Positions 14,387 through 22,619 of a stretch of DNA of 50,951 nt are shown piece by piece. Where the stretch lies: IMG/VR virus record IMGVR_UViG_3300030012_003861, positions 1 to 50,951 of that record; one strand, 5' to 3'. The DNA is from a virus. The notes below the pieces were generated by a model. The model was not told the DNA's origin and made no database searches. It saw only the letters and a program-made list of their open reading frames with translations. Made by a program: the position numbers and the translations under genes. The stretch's first letter is position 1, and each line of letters starts with the position of its first letter.

Positions 14387-14608
14387 ATGAACCTATCACA
14401 AAAAGAAAAAGTATTACTTAGTTTTTTGGGAGTTATTTTTATTGCTCAAATATTTTTTCTTGGTGCAGATGTGTTCCATTGCAGGAATGACAATGAAGTA
14501 AAAGGTTGCCTTGAAACAAGAAAGCGTGTAGAAGTTACATTTGCCGGAATGACAGCAACCGTCTTAGCATTGATAACAAATATAGGAACTGGGAGGTCTA
14601 TTAAATGA
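14387..14608 (+). CDS. 73-aa membrane protein with two predicted spans, holin candidate
   Basis: N-terminus MNLSQKEK, span 1 VLLSFLGVIFIAQIFFLGA, a cysteine-containing charged loop (FHCRNDNEVKGCLETRKR), then span 2 FAGMTATVLALITNIGTG. Size and topology fit class II-like holins or other small phage membrane proteins. It is first in a three-gene plus-strand set with ATGA overlap to the next gene. It is far from the endolysin at 669, so a lysis role is only a possibility. Confidence 0.6.
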   Translation: MNLSQKEKVLLSFLGVIFIAQIFFLGADVFHCRNDNEVKGCLETRKRVEVTFAGMTATVLALITNIGTGRSIK

Positions 14609-14772
14609 ATCCTGAAAAACAACACCGAAAATTACATAATCTTAGTGTTGAAGCAGATCAATGTACCACACGGGAGGAAGCACAAGAAATTATTCGTAAA
14701 GCTAAAAAAGCGCATGACAAACTAGCATTTTCATCATGGACAAATTCCAAAAAGAGAACTGGGCAAAAATAA
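14605..14772 (+). CDS. hypothetical protein, 55 aa, basic helical
   Basis: Starts with an ATGA overlap to the upstream membrane gene: MNPEKQHRKLHNLSVEADQC followed by a helical REEAQEIIRKAKKAHDKLAF and a basic tail SKKRTGQK. Probably soluble and able to bind nucleic acid or an acidic partner. It overlaps the next gene by 37 bases in another frame. No family recognised. Confidence 0.6.
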   Translation: MNPEKQHRKLHNLSVEADQCTTREEAQEIIRKAKKAHDKLAFSSWTNSKKRTGQK

Positions 14773-14885
14773 AGGCCCACCTCGAAGAGGTAGGCCAAAC
14801 AGAAAACATGTTCTACAAAAGAGCCTGTGCGATTTGTAAAGACTTATCAGATCCGATAGAACATCCTAAAATTAGTCAAGACTAA
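14736..14885 (+). CDS. hypothetical protein, 49 aa
   Basis: Overlaps the previous gene by 37 bases and converges with the minus-strand gene ending at 14872. It starts MDKFQKENWAKIKAHLEEV and has a CAICKDL motif (two Cys) near the C-terminus. The overlap chain of three genes argues for a real translated unit. Function unknown. Confidence 0.55.
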   Translation: MDKFQKENWAKIKAHLEEVGQTENMFYKRACAICKDLSDPIEHPKISQD

Positions 14886-15216
14886 GATCAATATGATCAA
14901 ACAATTTATTTGGATGGTGTCCAAGGCAACGATCTTTGACATTGAAAATCAAATTCAATTGTTTTTTACGCCATGCAGTTTCTCGTTTGAATGCTTCTAG
15001 TAAAGCTTCGTAGATCTCCTCATCTGAGAAATACTCATCACTATCACTGTGATCATAGGGTTCAGAGAACGTATTGATTACGTCAATGAACCCTTGAACT
15101 AGTGCTTCATAAGCTTGTTTCTTGGGAAAAGATTCTTCGTATTCAGATGTGTTGTGCATCTTTTCACGAGATTCTTTGGCGCTTTTGTAAAGCTCTGCTC
15201 CGAGTGATTCAGTCAT
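14872..15216 (-). CDS. hypothetical acidic helical protein, 114 aa
   Basis: Start at ATG 15216 is chosen because ATGACTGA overlaps the stop of the preceding gene, as at other junctions in this operon. The open frame also extends 10 codons upstream. Largely helical with an acidic centre (DHSDSDEYFSDEEIYEALLEAF). No family recognised. Part of a dense run of small minus-strand genes. Confidence 0.6.
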   Translation of the reverse strand: MTESLGAELYKSAKESREKMHNTSEYEESFPKKQAYEALVQGFIDVINTFSEPYDHSDSDEYFSDEEIYEALLEAFKRETAWRKKQLNLIFNVKDRCLGHHPNKLFDHIDLSLD

Positions 15217-15490
15217 GGAAAGTAGGAATAAACTCTTGCGGTTCACATGCTTCAGCTTGTTGTGCTTCCGCTTGTTTTTCCTGTTCTACTTTAATAAAAT
15301 TTTCAATCGCTTCGCGACGATCAAAGAACATATTCATACAATAAGGACCAGCTTCTTTTATACAGAATTCAGCCCATAAATTAGTAAATAAACCATTGGT
15401 ACGTGCTGAACATTTATACATGTGTTCCATGAACTCAGCACGTCGTTGTTGTTCTTTAACATTCCAACCATCAAGATATGAAGTGTCCAT
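15209..15490 (-). CDS. hypothetical protein, 93 aa
   Basis: Starts MDTSYLDGWNVKEQQRRAEFM and contains four cysteines (KC, FC, YC and CE) and a Gln/Glu/Ala-rich helix (EQEKQAEAQQAEACEP). It is linked by a stop/start overlap to both neighbours, so it is translationally coupled within the operon. Function unknown. Confidence 0.6.
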   Translation of the reverse strand: MDTSYLDGWNVKEQQRRAEFMEHMYKCSARTNGLFTNLWAEFCIKEAGPYCMNMFFDRREAIENFIKVEQEKQAEAQQAEACEPQEFIPTFHD

Positions 15491-15687
15491 TAATTAGGTT
15501 CGATCAAGCTAACTGATTCTACCTGGGAAAAAATGCCTTGCACATCATTTTCTCGAAAATCAGACAAGCAAATATGAAGATCTTCTTCAAGTAAATCAGC
15601 AAATTCTTCTGGGGTGCGCCCATCAAAAGAATTATAGTCTGCTTCAAGTTCAAGATTGAATTTAATAACAACAAAAGACTTGGTCAC
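15490..15687 (-). CDS. hypothetical acidic protein, 65 aa
   Basis: MTKSFVVIKFNLELEADYN, then an acidic helix EEFADLLEEDLHICL and a C-terminal strand. It resembles the small alpha/beta 'VIKFNLELE' proteins of phage early regions, some of which are inhibitors of host proteins. That comparison is only by character. Its stop shares a base with the next start. Confidence 0.6.
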   Translation of the reverse strand: MTKSFVVIKFNLELEADYNSFDGRTPEEFADLLEEDLHICLSDFRENDVQGIFSQVESVSLIEPN

Positions 15688-15715
15688 TAGAGAATAAATA
15701 GTTTTGTTTATTATA

Positions 15716-15988
15716 TTATTTATCCATCAGTCGTTCAAGATTATTGATTGTGGATCCTTCATATTGACTAAGTTTATCTTGAATAATTTTGGCATAAGAG
15801 ATTGCAGCTTCTACAATTTCTTCTGCATCAAGTTCTTGACAAATACTGTTATTAGATAGCAGCCCAGCAACAAGAGTTGTGGTCTGCCATTCCATACGAC
15901 CACCTAAAAATGCAGACAGAGAAGTGCCACCCTTAGTAAAATTATCAAGGATGTAGTAAATATGCTCCTCGTAATTTTTAGAGTTCAT
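15716..15988 (-). CDS. hypothetical protein, 90 aa
   Basis: Mostly helical: an N-terminal KNYEEHIYYILDNFTKGG, a central MEWQTTTLVAGLLSNNS and a C-terminal helix EIVEAAISYAKIIQDKL. No membrane span, no Cys cluster, no family recognised. Separate start with an AT-rich leader. Confidence 0.6.
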   Translation of the reverse strand: MNSKNYEEHIYYILDNFTKGGTSLSAFLGGRMEWQTTTLVAGLLSNNSICQELDAEEIVEAAISYAKIIQDKLSQYEGSTINNLERLMDK

Positions 15989-16014
15989 CTCTTTATTTAT
16001 ATTGTATATACATT

Positions 16015-16227
16015 CTACAGCTTGCCATTTACAACACTAGCTTTTGGTTTACTGGTCCAACCATCAAAAGTTCCCTGCATAACAGGAATGTGGATTTCAT
16101 CTGTGCATCGTCGCACTGACTCTTCAGTAAGCCCAGTAACCATACGTGTGCCATCGTGAAGCACAGAAGTAAACAAACCAAAACAGGACTCTTCGATAGT
16201 GTATTTATGATTATTTTCCATATGCAT
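16015..16227 (-). CDS. hypothetical protein, 70 aa
   Basis: MHMENNHKYTIEESCFGLFTSVLHDGTRMVTGLTEESVRRCTDEIHIPVM. The alternating polar and hydrophobic pattern suggests a small alpha/beta fold. The second Met (16221) is an equally possible start. Between two small genes in the minus-strand operon; no family recognised. Confidence 0.55.
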   Translation of the reverse strand: MHMENNHKYTIEESCFGLFTSVLHDGTRMVTGLTEESVRRCTDEIHIPVMQGTFDGWTSKPKASVVNGKL

Positions 16228-16277
16228 AATAAAAAATAAATAAGGACAGCTTTAACAGCTGCCCTATGTGTCAGTAA

Positions 16278-16592
16278 CTACTGCATATAATACCAGTAAG
16301 CATTAGATGCGTTAGTGTGATATCGCTTAGCGTTGATTAACTTAATGCGACGTTCATGAAGTTGATCAATACGAGAAGTATTGTAAGGAACATCTTGACG
16401 GTTCTCTAATTCCATTTCGGATTCAAGAACTTCCATTTGCATAACAATATCCTCTACTGCATGCAAGTGACATTCCTGTTTGATCTTGGCATCCTCAATG
16501 TTCTGTGGAACTTCTAAAGAGTTATAGAAGTTTTTTTGTAGTGATGGATGAAACTTTGACCAAGATAGGTTGGTATAGGTTTCAGTTTCCAT
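16278..16592 (-). CDS. hypothetical helical protein, 104 aa
   Basis: Start at ATG 16592, which overlaps the stop of the Gp157-like gene by 11 bases; the longer upstream frame is just the other frame of that gene. The protein is helical with long heptad-rich stretches (HAVEDIVMQMEVLESEMELE, RIDQLHERRIKLINAKRYH). Probable coiled coil, perhaps a partner of the coupled upstream protein. Confidence 0.6.
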   Translation of the reverse strand: METETYTNLSWSKFHPSLQKNFYNSLEVPQNIEDAKIKQECHLHAVEDIVMQMEVLESEMELENRQDVPYNTSRIDQLHERRIKLINAKRYHTNASNAYWYYMQ

Positions 16593-17232
16593 CGGGGACT
16601 TCGAGATTACGTTTGACTTGGATGCGGTGGTTTGATAAGACACGTACTCCTTGGGGGAGGATAGAACCTTGGGCGTGACCTTCTTTGATGGCATCGAGGT
16701 TTGGTACGTGCTTATGCTTGACCTTTTCATCTGACCGAAAGATGTTCTCGCCATTAATAGATTTGTAAACAGTAGTTGTAATAGTCTCTTCAACCATAGC
16801 GTATTTGCTTTGATCGTCAGTTGACCAGTCTTCAATAGAACTATGGATCTCTACCGAAGGTTCTGGAAGAGGGCTAACGGTAAAAGTGTAGCGTTCTCCA
16901 TAAATTTTGTTGTCTTCGGCATAGCCTCGACGTCTAATTTCCTGAAGAAGTGAACGTAAAGCAGCAATTTCAGCTTCATGATGCTTGATTTGCTGGTCAA
17001 GAAGTTTTTTTTCTTCTTTACCAACTTCGACCAGCTTTTTGTGCTGGGTCATATGGTAATGAATGCCATCAATTTTGCTAGAGCGAAGCCTGGCACAACG
17101 CTCTAGTTCTTCCAAGGCCAAGTCTTGAGACTGAGAAGTAAGAAGAGACAAACTGCTTGACAAGGCAGCATGATGCTTAAATAGCTCAAAAGTGTTGAGT
17201 TTACCGAGTTTGGTGTCAGTAATTTGGTTCAT
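16582..17232 (-). CDS. Gp157-like coiled-coil protein, 216 aa
   Basis: Helical N-terminal half with a central coiled coil (KLVEVGKEEKKLLDQQIKHHEAEIAALRSLLQEIRRRG). It is followed by a beta region beginning YGERYTFTVSPLPEP. The order long coiled coil, 'LLQEI...G', then 'Y.FT.S..P.P.VEI' matches the siphovirus Gp157-type family, found in phage early/recombination regions and of unclear function. It is coupled on both sides, by a TAATG overlap with the 37-aa membrane protein and an overlap with the 104-aa protein. Confidence 0.55.
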   Translation of the reverse strand: MNQITDTKLGKLNTFELFKHHAALSSSLSLLTSQSQDLALEELERCARLRSSKIDGIHYHMTQHKKLVEVGKEEKKLLDQQIKHHEAEIAALRSLLQEIRRRGYAEDNKIYGERYTFTVSPLPEPSVEIHSSIEDWSTDDQSKYAMVEETITTTVYKSINGENIFRSDEKVKHKHVPNLDAIKEGHAQGSILPQGVRVLSNHRIQVKRNLEVPDGN

Positions 17233-17345
17233 TATGAAAAGTGAGAAGTAACGTAGTTAACTGCCATAGCAACACCAAAGCTGACAAGAGCAGTGGCAAC
17301 TTGAGAAAGGAAAGAAACAGCGTGGCCGAGAATGAAGTCAAACAT
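17232..17345 (-). CDS. 37-aa single-span membrane microprotein
   Basis: Starts with a TAATG overlap to the SWIM protein stop and ends with a TAATG overlap to the Gp157-like start, so it is locked into the translation chain. The sequence begins MFDFILGHAVSFLSQ and is almost entirely hydrophobic and small residues up to YVTSHFS. The exact overlaps on both sides make it a credible gene despite its size. Possible inner-membrane regulator; function unknown. Confidence 0.6.
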   Translation of the reverse strand: MFDFILGHAVSFLSQVATALVSFGVAMAVNYVTSHFS

Positions 17346-18280
17346 TACTTTGATTTGAATGCGTTTGCAGTTTGGAGTAATCCAGTGTGAGGGAACGGAA
17401 CGTACCCGTTCTCAATCATGGAGTCAAATAAACCCCAGAGATGTGTTTCGTTGAACTGTTCTGAAGATTTGTACCAACGCCATTTTTCAATGGGAGCATT
17501 CTGACCATGATTCGTAAAGATAATAGCAAGACGACCATGCTTTTGGTCGTAATTAGGTGGAGCATAAAACCATGCAGTTGCTTTTTCTGCATTACCACTA
17601 GGGTAAGAAGCTAGTAGCTGATTGCGTTTTGCTAAGAACTCACGGTACTTAGCAAACCAAGTCATGTGTTTGCAAGTAGGTTCATAGCCAGGAATTTCTT
17701 GCCGAATGTCGTCAATGAGATTGATTTGACGTTGGAATGAACCACAGCTGCAAAAAGGTTTGGGCTGTTTTTGCTCAATTAATTCTGCTTCTGAACTAGG
17801 TATACCTCTCGTAGCAGGCGGAGCAGTTTTGCCATCAGGAGAAACCAAGTAACCAAGTTGAAACTCTTCTAGCAATGCAACCATGCCATCTTCTGAGTAG
17901 ATGGAAGACGCAGCTAATTTGTCGGCCCAACGACTTTGGGCTTTTGCGGGCATTGATAAGGCACTACCTTGAGCCTGGTAATGCCAGCCTTTGAACAAGA
18001 TGTAGCAGTTGTTTCGCCAAATGCTGGGACCTCGAAAATTTGGTCCAAGGTATTCAAAGAAATTGGGCAATCTACTGGTAAATTCTTTGAATGATTCTTT
18101 AATTTGTTGTGCTGGAAAAGCTTGTTGAGAGCCGTCAGTCCGAGTAACAATGATGTCATTATCACTACGGAAAAGACCAGCAATGTCGCTGGGGTCAAAG
18201 TTTTCATATGTTCTTGATATGTTGTTTCGAGAATAAATGAGAGCTTGCGCCTCATTTAAAGATTGTAATTGTGTAGACAT
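17345..18280 (-). CDS. SWIM-type zinc finger protein, 311 aa
   Basis: Contains PFCSCGSFQRQ ... PTCKHMTWFAKYREF at about 178-212, a CxC...CxH SWIM zinc-binding motif that usually binds DNA or protein partners. The flanking regions are alpha/beta and aromatic-rich without a recognised enzyme motif. It sits just downstream of the replication genes in the same operon, so a role in replication, recombination or transcription is likely but not shown. Confidence 0.6.
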   Translation of the reverse strand: MSTQLQSLNEAQALIYSRNNISRTYENFDPSDIAGLFRSDNDIIVTRTDGSQQAFPAQQIKESFKEFTSRLPNFFEYLGPNFRGPSIWRNNCYILFKGWHYQAQGSALSMPAKAQSRWADKLAASSIYSEDGMVALLEEFQLGYLVSPDGKTAPPATRGIPSSEAELIEQKQPKPFCSCGSFQRQINLIDDIRQEIPGYEPTCKHMTWFAKYREFLAKRNQLLASYPSGNAEKATAWFYAPPNYDQKHGRLAIIFTNHGQNAPIEKWRWYKSSEQFNETHLWGLFDSMIENGYVPFPHTGLLQTANAFKSK

Positions 18281-18312
18281 GATTAGAATAAAATGAAATA
18301 AAATTTGATGTG

Positions 18313-18519
18313 ATGTTAAAGTTTGAAGCTAGTCCAGAAGAAGATTTCTGGAAAGTCAAAATGGAACGTTACATCGATGAATGTAGTTCCGTTGATGAAT
18401 TAAAGCAGATCGCGAAGCTGCTTGTCAAGCTCTCCGCGACCCGCCAAGTTGCTATTAAAGCATTGGTTAAAGAAAACCTAGATCAATGGGAATCAAAAAT
18501 GGGAATCTGCACCAAGTGA
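18313..18519 (+). CDS. hypothetical plus-strand protein, 68 aa, helical
   Basis: A lone plus-strand gene inside the minus-strand block: MLKFEASPEEDFWKVKMERY then a helical SSVDELKQIAKLLVKLSATRQVAIKALV. Start ATG 18313 (a GTG one codon earlier is possible). It converges on the 340-aa protein, overlapping its 3' end by 27 bases. Its opposite polarity suggests separate, perhaps antisense-coupled, expression. No firm family. Confidence 0.6.
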   Translation: MLKFEASPEEDFWKVKMERYIDECSSVDELKQIAKLLVKLSATRQVAIKALVKENLDQWESKMGICTK

Positions 18520-19515
18520 ATCCTTGGTTGCACCTGCCATCAGTTTGATTGGTCCTTCATCAACAACTTCTGCTGGCACGGTTCGAGATTGTGGAAGAAT
18601 CTCAACTCCTTCTTTGATCCCATACGCACCGCCAAGCCGACTAGCATCTTGTTTGGAATGTTGGTTGATGTAGTCGTTGTACATCTCTTGAAACTTCCAA
18701 GTTGATTCTCGGTCGTTATCAGGGATGGACAGTCGGTCGAGGGATTCGAGGGCTGCATCTTGATCCTGGTATTCAGGGATGTCGAATGATTCAACAGCAC
18801 AGATTTCAACGCCATTGGCACCACGCATGTCACTTACCAACTGAGGACAGAAGACAGTAGTTGCGTAGAACTGTTCGTTGTACTGCATAGGCACCTCAGT
18901 ATCAAGAGCCTTAGACAAGCACTTGCTCATCTCTTTTTCATACATCTTAATTTTTTCAGAAAGGTCTGTACCATTCAGACCTTTAATAGTCAGCACCATA
19001 GGAATTTTGTGTGCTCGCTTGTTCTCTTTGGTTAAAAGATAAACAAGATACTTGGTACGTACAGCGTAATGACGCTTTCGCATTTCCCCTTTACTTGAAG
19101 CAAGTTCAGAGGCAAGCTTGTCGTTGTCAAAGAGTGCTTTGACCTCGTCATCTTCAAAGGTACCAATGACTTGACGCATACCACCGGTTTCTTCAACCAT
19201 CAGTGGTGAACGCAGCAAGATCTGTACACGAGGAGCCTGGAAGTTCAGACCCTGTTCTTTGCTGGTATTTGGCGGCATGCCAAACGTTTGCTCGTAGTCA
19301 AAAATGACAGAGCCTTTTTCAAAATCATCTACAGTTGCAGTCCAACCGCAATTGTCGAGATCAGAATTGCGGATAAACCAACCGCGCTTCTTTGATTTGT
19401 TAAGTGGTTGAATAGTAACAAGAGGCTGGTAGCCAGAGACAAACTTCTTGTCGTTGAACATCTGGAACGAATCCAGTTTGCGTTTAGCGAGTGATGTGGT
19501 CTTGGTAGGAGTCAA
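18493..19515 (-). CDS. conserved-looking DNA-metabolism-associated protein, 340 aa
   Basis: Appears to start with TTG at 19515. The frame is closed by a stop just upstream and there is no ATG or GTG before MFNDKKF (residue 19), which is the alternative start. It contains GWFIRNSDLDNCGWTATVDDFEKG and a long alpha/beta region with HYAVRTKYLVYLLTKENKRAHKIPMVLTIKGLNG. This is reminiscent of a cyanobacterial family I believe is DUF5895, not confirmed. It sits immediately downstream of the SSB gene and carries a structured leader, so I infer a replication or recombination accessory role. Confidence 0.6.
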   Translation of the reverse strand: MTPTKTTSLAKRKLDSFQMFNDKKFVSGYQPLVTIQPLNKSKKRGWFIRNSDLDNCGWTATVDDFEKGSVIFDYEQTFGMPPNTSKEQGLNFQAPRVQILLRSPLMVEETGGMRQVIGTFEDDEVKALFDNDKLASELASSKGEMRKRHYAVRTKYLVYLLTKENKRAHKIPMVLTIKGLNGTDLSEKIKMYEKEMSKCLSKALDTEVPMQYNEQFYATTVFCPQLVSDMRGANGVEICAVESFDIPEYQDQDAALESLDRLSIPDNDRESTWKFQEMYNDYINQHSKQDASRLGGAYGIKEGVEILPQSRTVPAEVVDEGPIKLMAGATKDSLGADSHF

Positions 19516-19539
19516 GGTAGGTTCAGGGTAATGAACAAA

Positions 19540-19571
19540 CTAGGACTTACACCGTCGGGGAGGATGCCTAG
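19540..19571 (-). promoter_or_regulatory. structured leader element, family 2, copy A
   Basis: Between the SSB stop and the 340-aa gene. Minus strand: CTAGGCA opens and GTAAGTCCTAG closes a CTAGG/CCTAG stem around a C-rich interior. It shares the GGCA and GTAAGTCC blocks with copies B-D; the closing pairs differ from theirs but still pair. Confidence 0.65.
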
Positions 19572-19588
19572 CTATAAAGGGAGTTTAC

Positions 19589-20464
19589 TTAGAATGGTGC
19601 GTCGTTGTCATCCCATGCATCATTAGAAGAATTAATTGATCCAACGGCTGCTGGTTGCTGGCTATCTAACACTTGACCTTTCGGTGTAGTAATAGCTGCT
19701 TGATGTGGCGACTCAGAAACAAAAGTCTCAGCACCTGCTTCAACAGTGTCAGCTTGTGTTTGACCACCCCAAAGTGATTGCACAGGAGTGTTAGCAGGTA
19801 ACTCAGTGCTAGGTTGAATGGTTCCAGCTTTAGGTTTTGGTGCCAGGGTCATGTCGTACATTTGAATTTGTGTCTTGCTTTTAGCTTGACCTGTTGCTTT
19901 ATCAGTCCATGCATCGGTTACTACACGACCAGAAATTGTCAGACCAGTACCGTTACGAGTAAGACTGGCAAGATACTCGGCTTTGTTAAAGCGATCATCA
20001 ACTTTATTGATAGCAAAGAAATTAAACAGATCTGCTTTGTTTTTACCAGTATTAACTGACAGAGTTTGATTACAAATTACATAGCCACTGTCTGTGCGTT
20101 TAAAAGCACGGCTATCGCTTTGATCAATGTCTTTAATACACCGACCGCCTAATACAACTTCGTTAATAATGGGAAAAGTTTCAGGTGAAACAATGGCAAT
20201 TGATCCGCCATGAATGCTGTATTCACGAGAATCAAGATTATGACGGAGTTTTCCGCCTGCAATAAATAAATGATTGTTAGTTTTAACAGCTTGCATTACT
20301 CGTGTTTGTTCTGCCGGAGTGTAAATGTGAATGGTAACAGGAGTAGGTGCTTTGTCCTTAGAAGGAGGAATCAAAGCCTTTACCAACACATTAGTTCGTG
20401 ATGAATCCACGTATACCTGACGAGGATCTTCAATGGTTTGAACGGAAACATAGATTTTGTTCAT
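19589..20464 (-). CDS. single-stranded DNA-binding protein, 291 aa
   Basis: Two beta-rich OB-fold-like halves (residues about 1-95 and 100-205), a Pro/Gln/Thr-rich linker, and the acidic tip AWDDNDAPF, which is the canonical SSB C-terminal tail that recruits partner proteins. It should coat single-stranded DNA at the fork and interact with the adjacent polymerase. ATG start without a Shine-Dalgarno; the leader holds a family 2 structured element. Lies between the polymerase and the 340-aa protein in one operon. Confidence 0.78.
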   Translation of the reverse strand: MNKIYVSVQTIEDPRQVYVDSSRTNVLVKALIPPSKDKAPTPVTIHIYTPAEQTRVMQAVKTNNHLFIAGGKLRHNLDSREYSIHGGSIAIVSPETFPIINEVVLGGRCIKDIDQSDSRAFKRTDSGYVICNQTLSVNTGKNKADLFNFFAINKVDDRFNKAEYLASLTRNGTGLTISGRVVTDAWTDKATGQAKSKTQIQMYDMTLAPKPKAGTIQPSTELPANTPVQSLWGGQTQADTVEAGAETFVSESPHQAAITTPKGQVLDSQQPAAVGSINSSNDAWDDNDAPF

Positions 20465-20491
20465 GGTCTAATAAAAAAATCAACGGATGAG

Positions 20492-20520
20492 CCGGGACTT
20501 ACACCTTAGAGGCTGCCCAG
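20492..20520 (-). promoter_or_regulatory. structured leader element, family 2, copy B
   Basis: Minus strand: CTGGGCA ... GTAAGTCCCGG, closed by a 5-bp helix with one T-G pair. An inner GCCT/AGGT stem has a 3-base loop. Lies between the polymerase stop and the SSB start, 28 bases from the ATG. Confidence 0.65.
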
Positions 20521-20533
20521 TTATTTGCAATTT

Positions 20534-22393
20534 TTAATGTGTATCTGACCAGTTATATCCAGTTTTTACATCACCTTCAATTTTGCATCTAAAACCAAAA
20601 AAGTTACCAGCATCTTCATAAGCTTGCAAAACTAAAGGTTGAATTATACCAATCAATTCAGGACGGCAAGACATCTGAACTTCATCATGAATCATGGCGT
20701 GTTGATGCCAATCTTCTCCATAATGCAAACCGTTGGCTGTTAATGCATTATGAATATTAATTACAACTTGTTTCATAATTACAGCACCAGCTCCTTGTAA
20801 TAAAACATTTAATGCTTTGAAATCTGATCTGCAATAAAGAGGACGACGATCTAAACCGATTAGATGTCCACGTAATGTCAATGTTTGTGCAAGAGATGTT
20901 TTGAGTTTTTTGAGTGCTGGTACTCCAGACATAAAGGATTGGATAGCGTTTTTTCCGAGAATTTTAAGGCGCTCCGGATCTTTTTCATTTGGATTAACAA
21001 TGCTGCCCGCTTTAATGTTTCCACTGCCATAAAGAACAGCGTATAAAAGACGTTTGCTAATGTCACGCGTAGAGACACCAAATTGCTCCTGGTTATAGGT
21101 ATGAATATCAATGGAGTCATCAATTACCATATTGGCATACTCTCCCATATCCCAGATGGCTAAATAACCAGCAAGGCATCTTAGTTCTAAAGCTTTTGCA
21201 TCAGAACCCATGAGAGTCCAGCCATCAGGGGCATGAAAAAGAGAACGACATTCTTTTCCATAAGGAGAATAAACAGCCGGAATTTGTCCAGTATTTGGAT
21301 TACGATGACTACAGCGACCAGTAATACAGCCATTAGTAATGACGTCGCCGTGAATATAACCGTCGGGTGTAACCAATTTAAGCCAAGCGTTTTTTCCATC
21401 TTTGATTTGGCCTAAACGTTTATTCAACAACATATATTCTGACAGCGGTTTGGCTTCTGGATATGGAAGTTTTTCTAAGACATCGTCATTAAGAATTGGG
21501 TTGCCTTTTTCTGTGGTAGCTTGTGGAATCCAGTTGTACTTTTTTTTAAGACGATCTACAATTTGTTGACGCGATCCTGGATTGAACTCTTCTAAATAAA
21601 TTTTTTCAAAAGGTTGACCTTTGATATAACCACGTTTTGCATTATTTACTTTTGGAATAAATATTTCTTTATGTTCAATCGGTGGAAATAGTTCTTTAAG
21701 TTTATTTTCTATTTGTTTTTTTCGATGTTCAAGTCCATCCACAAAATCAAGACATTGATCAACATCAAATGGAAAACCTGATCTAATTTGACGCTCAATG
21801 GCTTGAGCAAAAATGTGTTCAAGGTAAAGCGTAGACTCTGCGATGGTTTGTTTTTGAAAGATTTGGAAGAGTTTATTGGTAACGTTGACATCTTGGATGC
21901 AGTAGTCAAGCATTTCCTGTGAGAATTCAGAAAAGTCTTTGAAGTCAATCTTGTTATCTGAGAGACGATAACCCCAAGCTTTAAGCGAAGCTGATCCTCT
22001 GAGACCACTCGGCACGTTGACGTAGTGATTTTCATCCAAGTCGTACAGTTTTTCTTTCGGCCATAAGAGCCTGGTGCAGATGAGGGTGTCAATGACATGG
22101 CCGTTAAAATTAAAATCAGGAATTAATTTTTTAATAACAGGAATGTCATAAAAGACTATGTTATGACCAATAAGACAATCAGCGGAGCGGATAAGATTAA
22201 GAGCATGGTTAATAGACTCAGGCCCATAACTAAAAGTTTGGTTTCTGTTGACATCGTGGATAACGATGCAGAAGATTTCATTAACATCATCATAAAGTCC
22301 GTTAGTTTCTAAATCAAATACGTACCACTTTTCAGTGGAAGAATTTGGCTTGAGGTTGAACTTCAAGTCCTTTACTAGAAAGTTTTGCATCAT
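20534..22393 (-). CDS. DNA polymerase, family A (3'-5' exonuclease plus polymerase), 619 aa
   Basis: Proofreading domain: Exo I FDLET (D27, E29), Exo II IGHNIVFYD (D83), Exo III YCIQD (Y164, D168). Polymerase domain: motif A GSDAKALELR (D398), motif B R443-K447-Y451-Y455 in RDISKRLLYAVLYG, and motif C HDE (569-571). There is no 5'-3' exonuclease domain, as usual for T7-type phage enzymes. Tyr451 aligns with E. coli Phe762 and T7 Tyr526, a residue linked to virulent phages and low discrimination against dideoxynucleotides. Its ATGATG start lies inside the end of the 88-aa gene. Confidence 0.95.
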   Translation of the reverse strand: MMQNFLVKDLKFNLKPNSSTEKWYVFDLETNGLYDDVNEIFCIVIHDVNRNQTFSYGPESINHALNLIRSADCLIGHNIVFYDIPVIKKLIPDFNFNGHVIDTLICTRLLWPKEKLYDLDENHYVNVPSGLRGSASLKAWGYRLSDNKIDFKDFSEFSQEMLDYCIQDVNVTNKLFQIFQKQTIAESTLYLEHIFAQAIERQIRSGFPFDVDQCLDFVDGLEHRKKQIENKLKELFPPIEHKEIFIPKVNNAKRGYIKGQPFEKIYLEEFNPGSRQQIVDRLKKKYNWIPQATTEKGNPILNDDVLEKLPYPEAKPLSEYMLLNKRLGQIKDGKNAWLKLVTPDGYIHGDVITNGCITGRCSHRNPNTGQIPAVYSPYGKECRSLFHAPDGWTLMGSDAKALELRCLAGYLAIWDMGEYANMVIDDSIDIHTYNQEQFGVSTRDISKRLLYAVLYGSGNIKAGSIVNPNEKDPERLKILGKNAIQSFMSGVPALKKLKTSLAQTLTLRGHLIGLDRRPLYCRSDFKALNVLLQGAGAVIMKQVVINIHNALTANGLHYGEDWHQHAMIHDEVQMSCRPELIGIIQPLVLQAYEDAGNFFGFRCKIEGDVKTGYNWSDTH

Positions 22394-22598
22394 TTTCTTC
22401 TATCCATTTGAGAATACTAACAGCACCAGTTTTGTTGGGAGAACAAAAAGCTTTAGATATTTCTGAGTCACGTCTGATTTTAATTAGTTCAAAACAATTG
22501 TTAGCAACATTAGGACGGACTGCATGAGGAATACCATCAATGATGGCAGTAATTAAGTAAGACACATTAAAAAGATGGAACAGGTAAAGAGTACCCAT
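22332..22598 (-). CDS. hypothetical protein, 88 aa, overlapping the polymerase start
   Basis: MGTLYLFHLFNVSYLITAII is a hydrophobic N-terminus. It is followed by a soluble alpha/beta part (NCFELIKIRRDSEISKAFCSPNKTGAVSILKWIEEND). The pattern suggests a small domain that reads amino-acid-like 'ELIKIRRD' strands. Overlaps the DNA polymerase start by 62 bases, implying translational coupling. No family recognised. Confidence 0.55.
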   Translation of the reverse strand: MGTLYLFHLFNVSYLITAIIDGIPHAVRPNVANNCFELIKIRRDSEISKAFCSPNKTGAVSILKWIEENDAKLSSKGLEVQPQAKFFH

Positions 22599-22619
22599 TC
22601 CATCTAAATATGCAACTAA

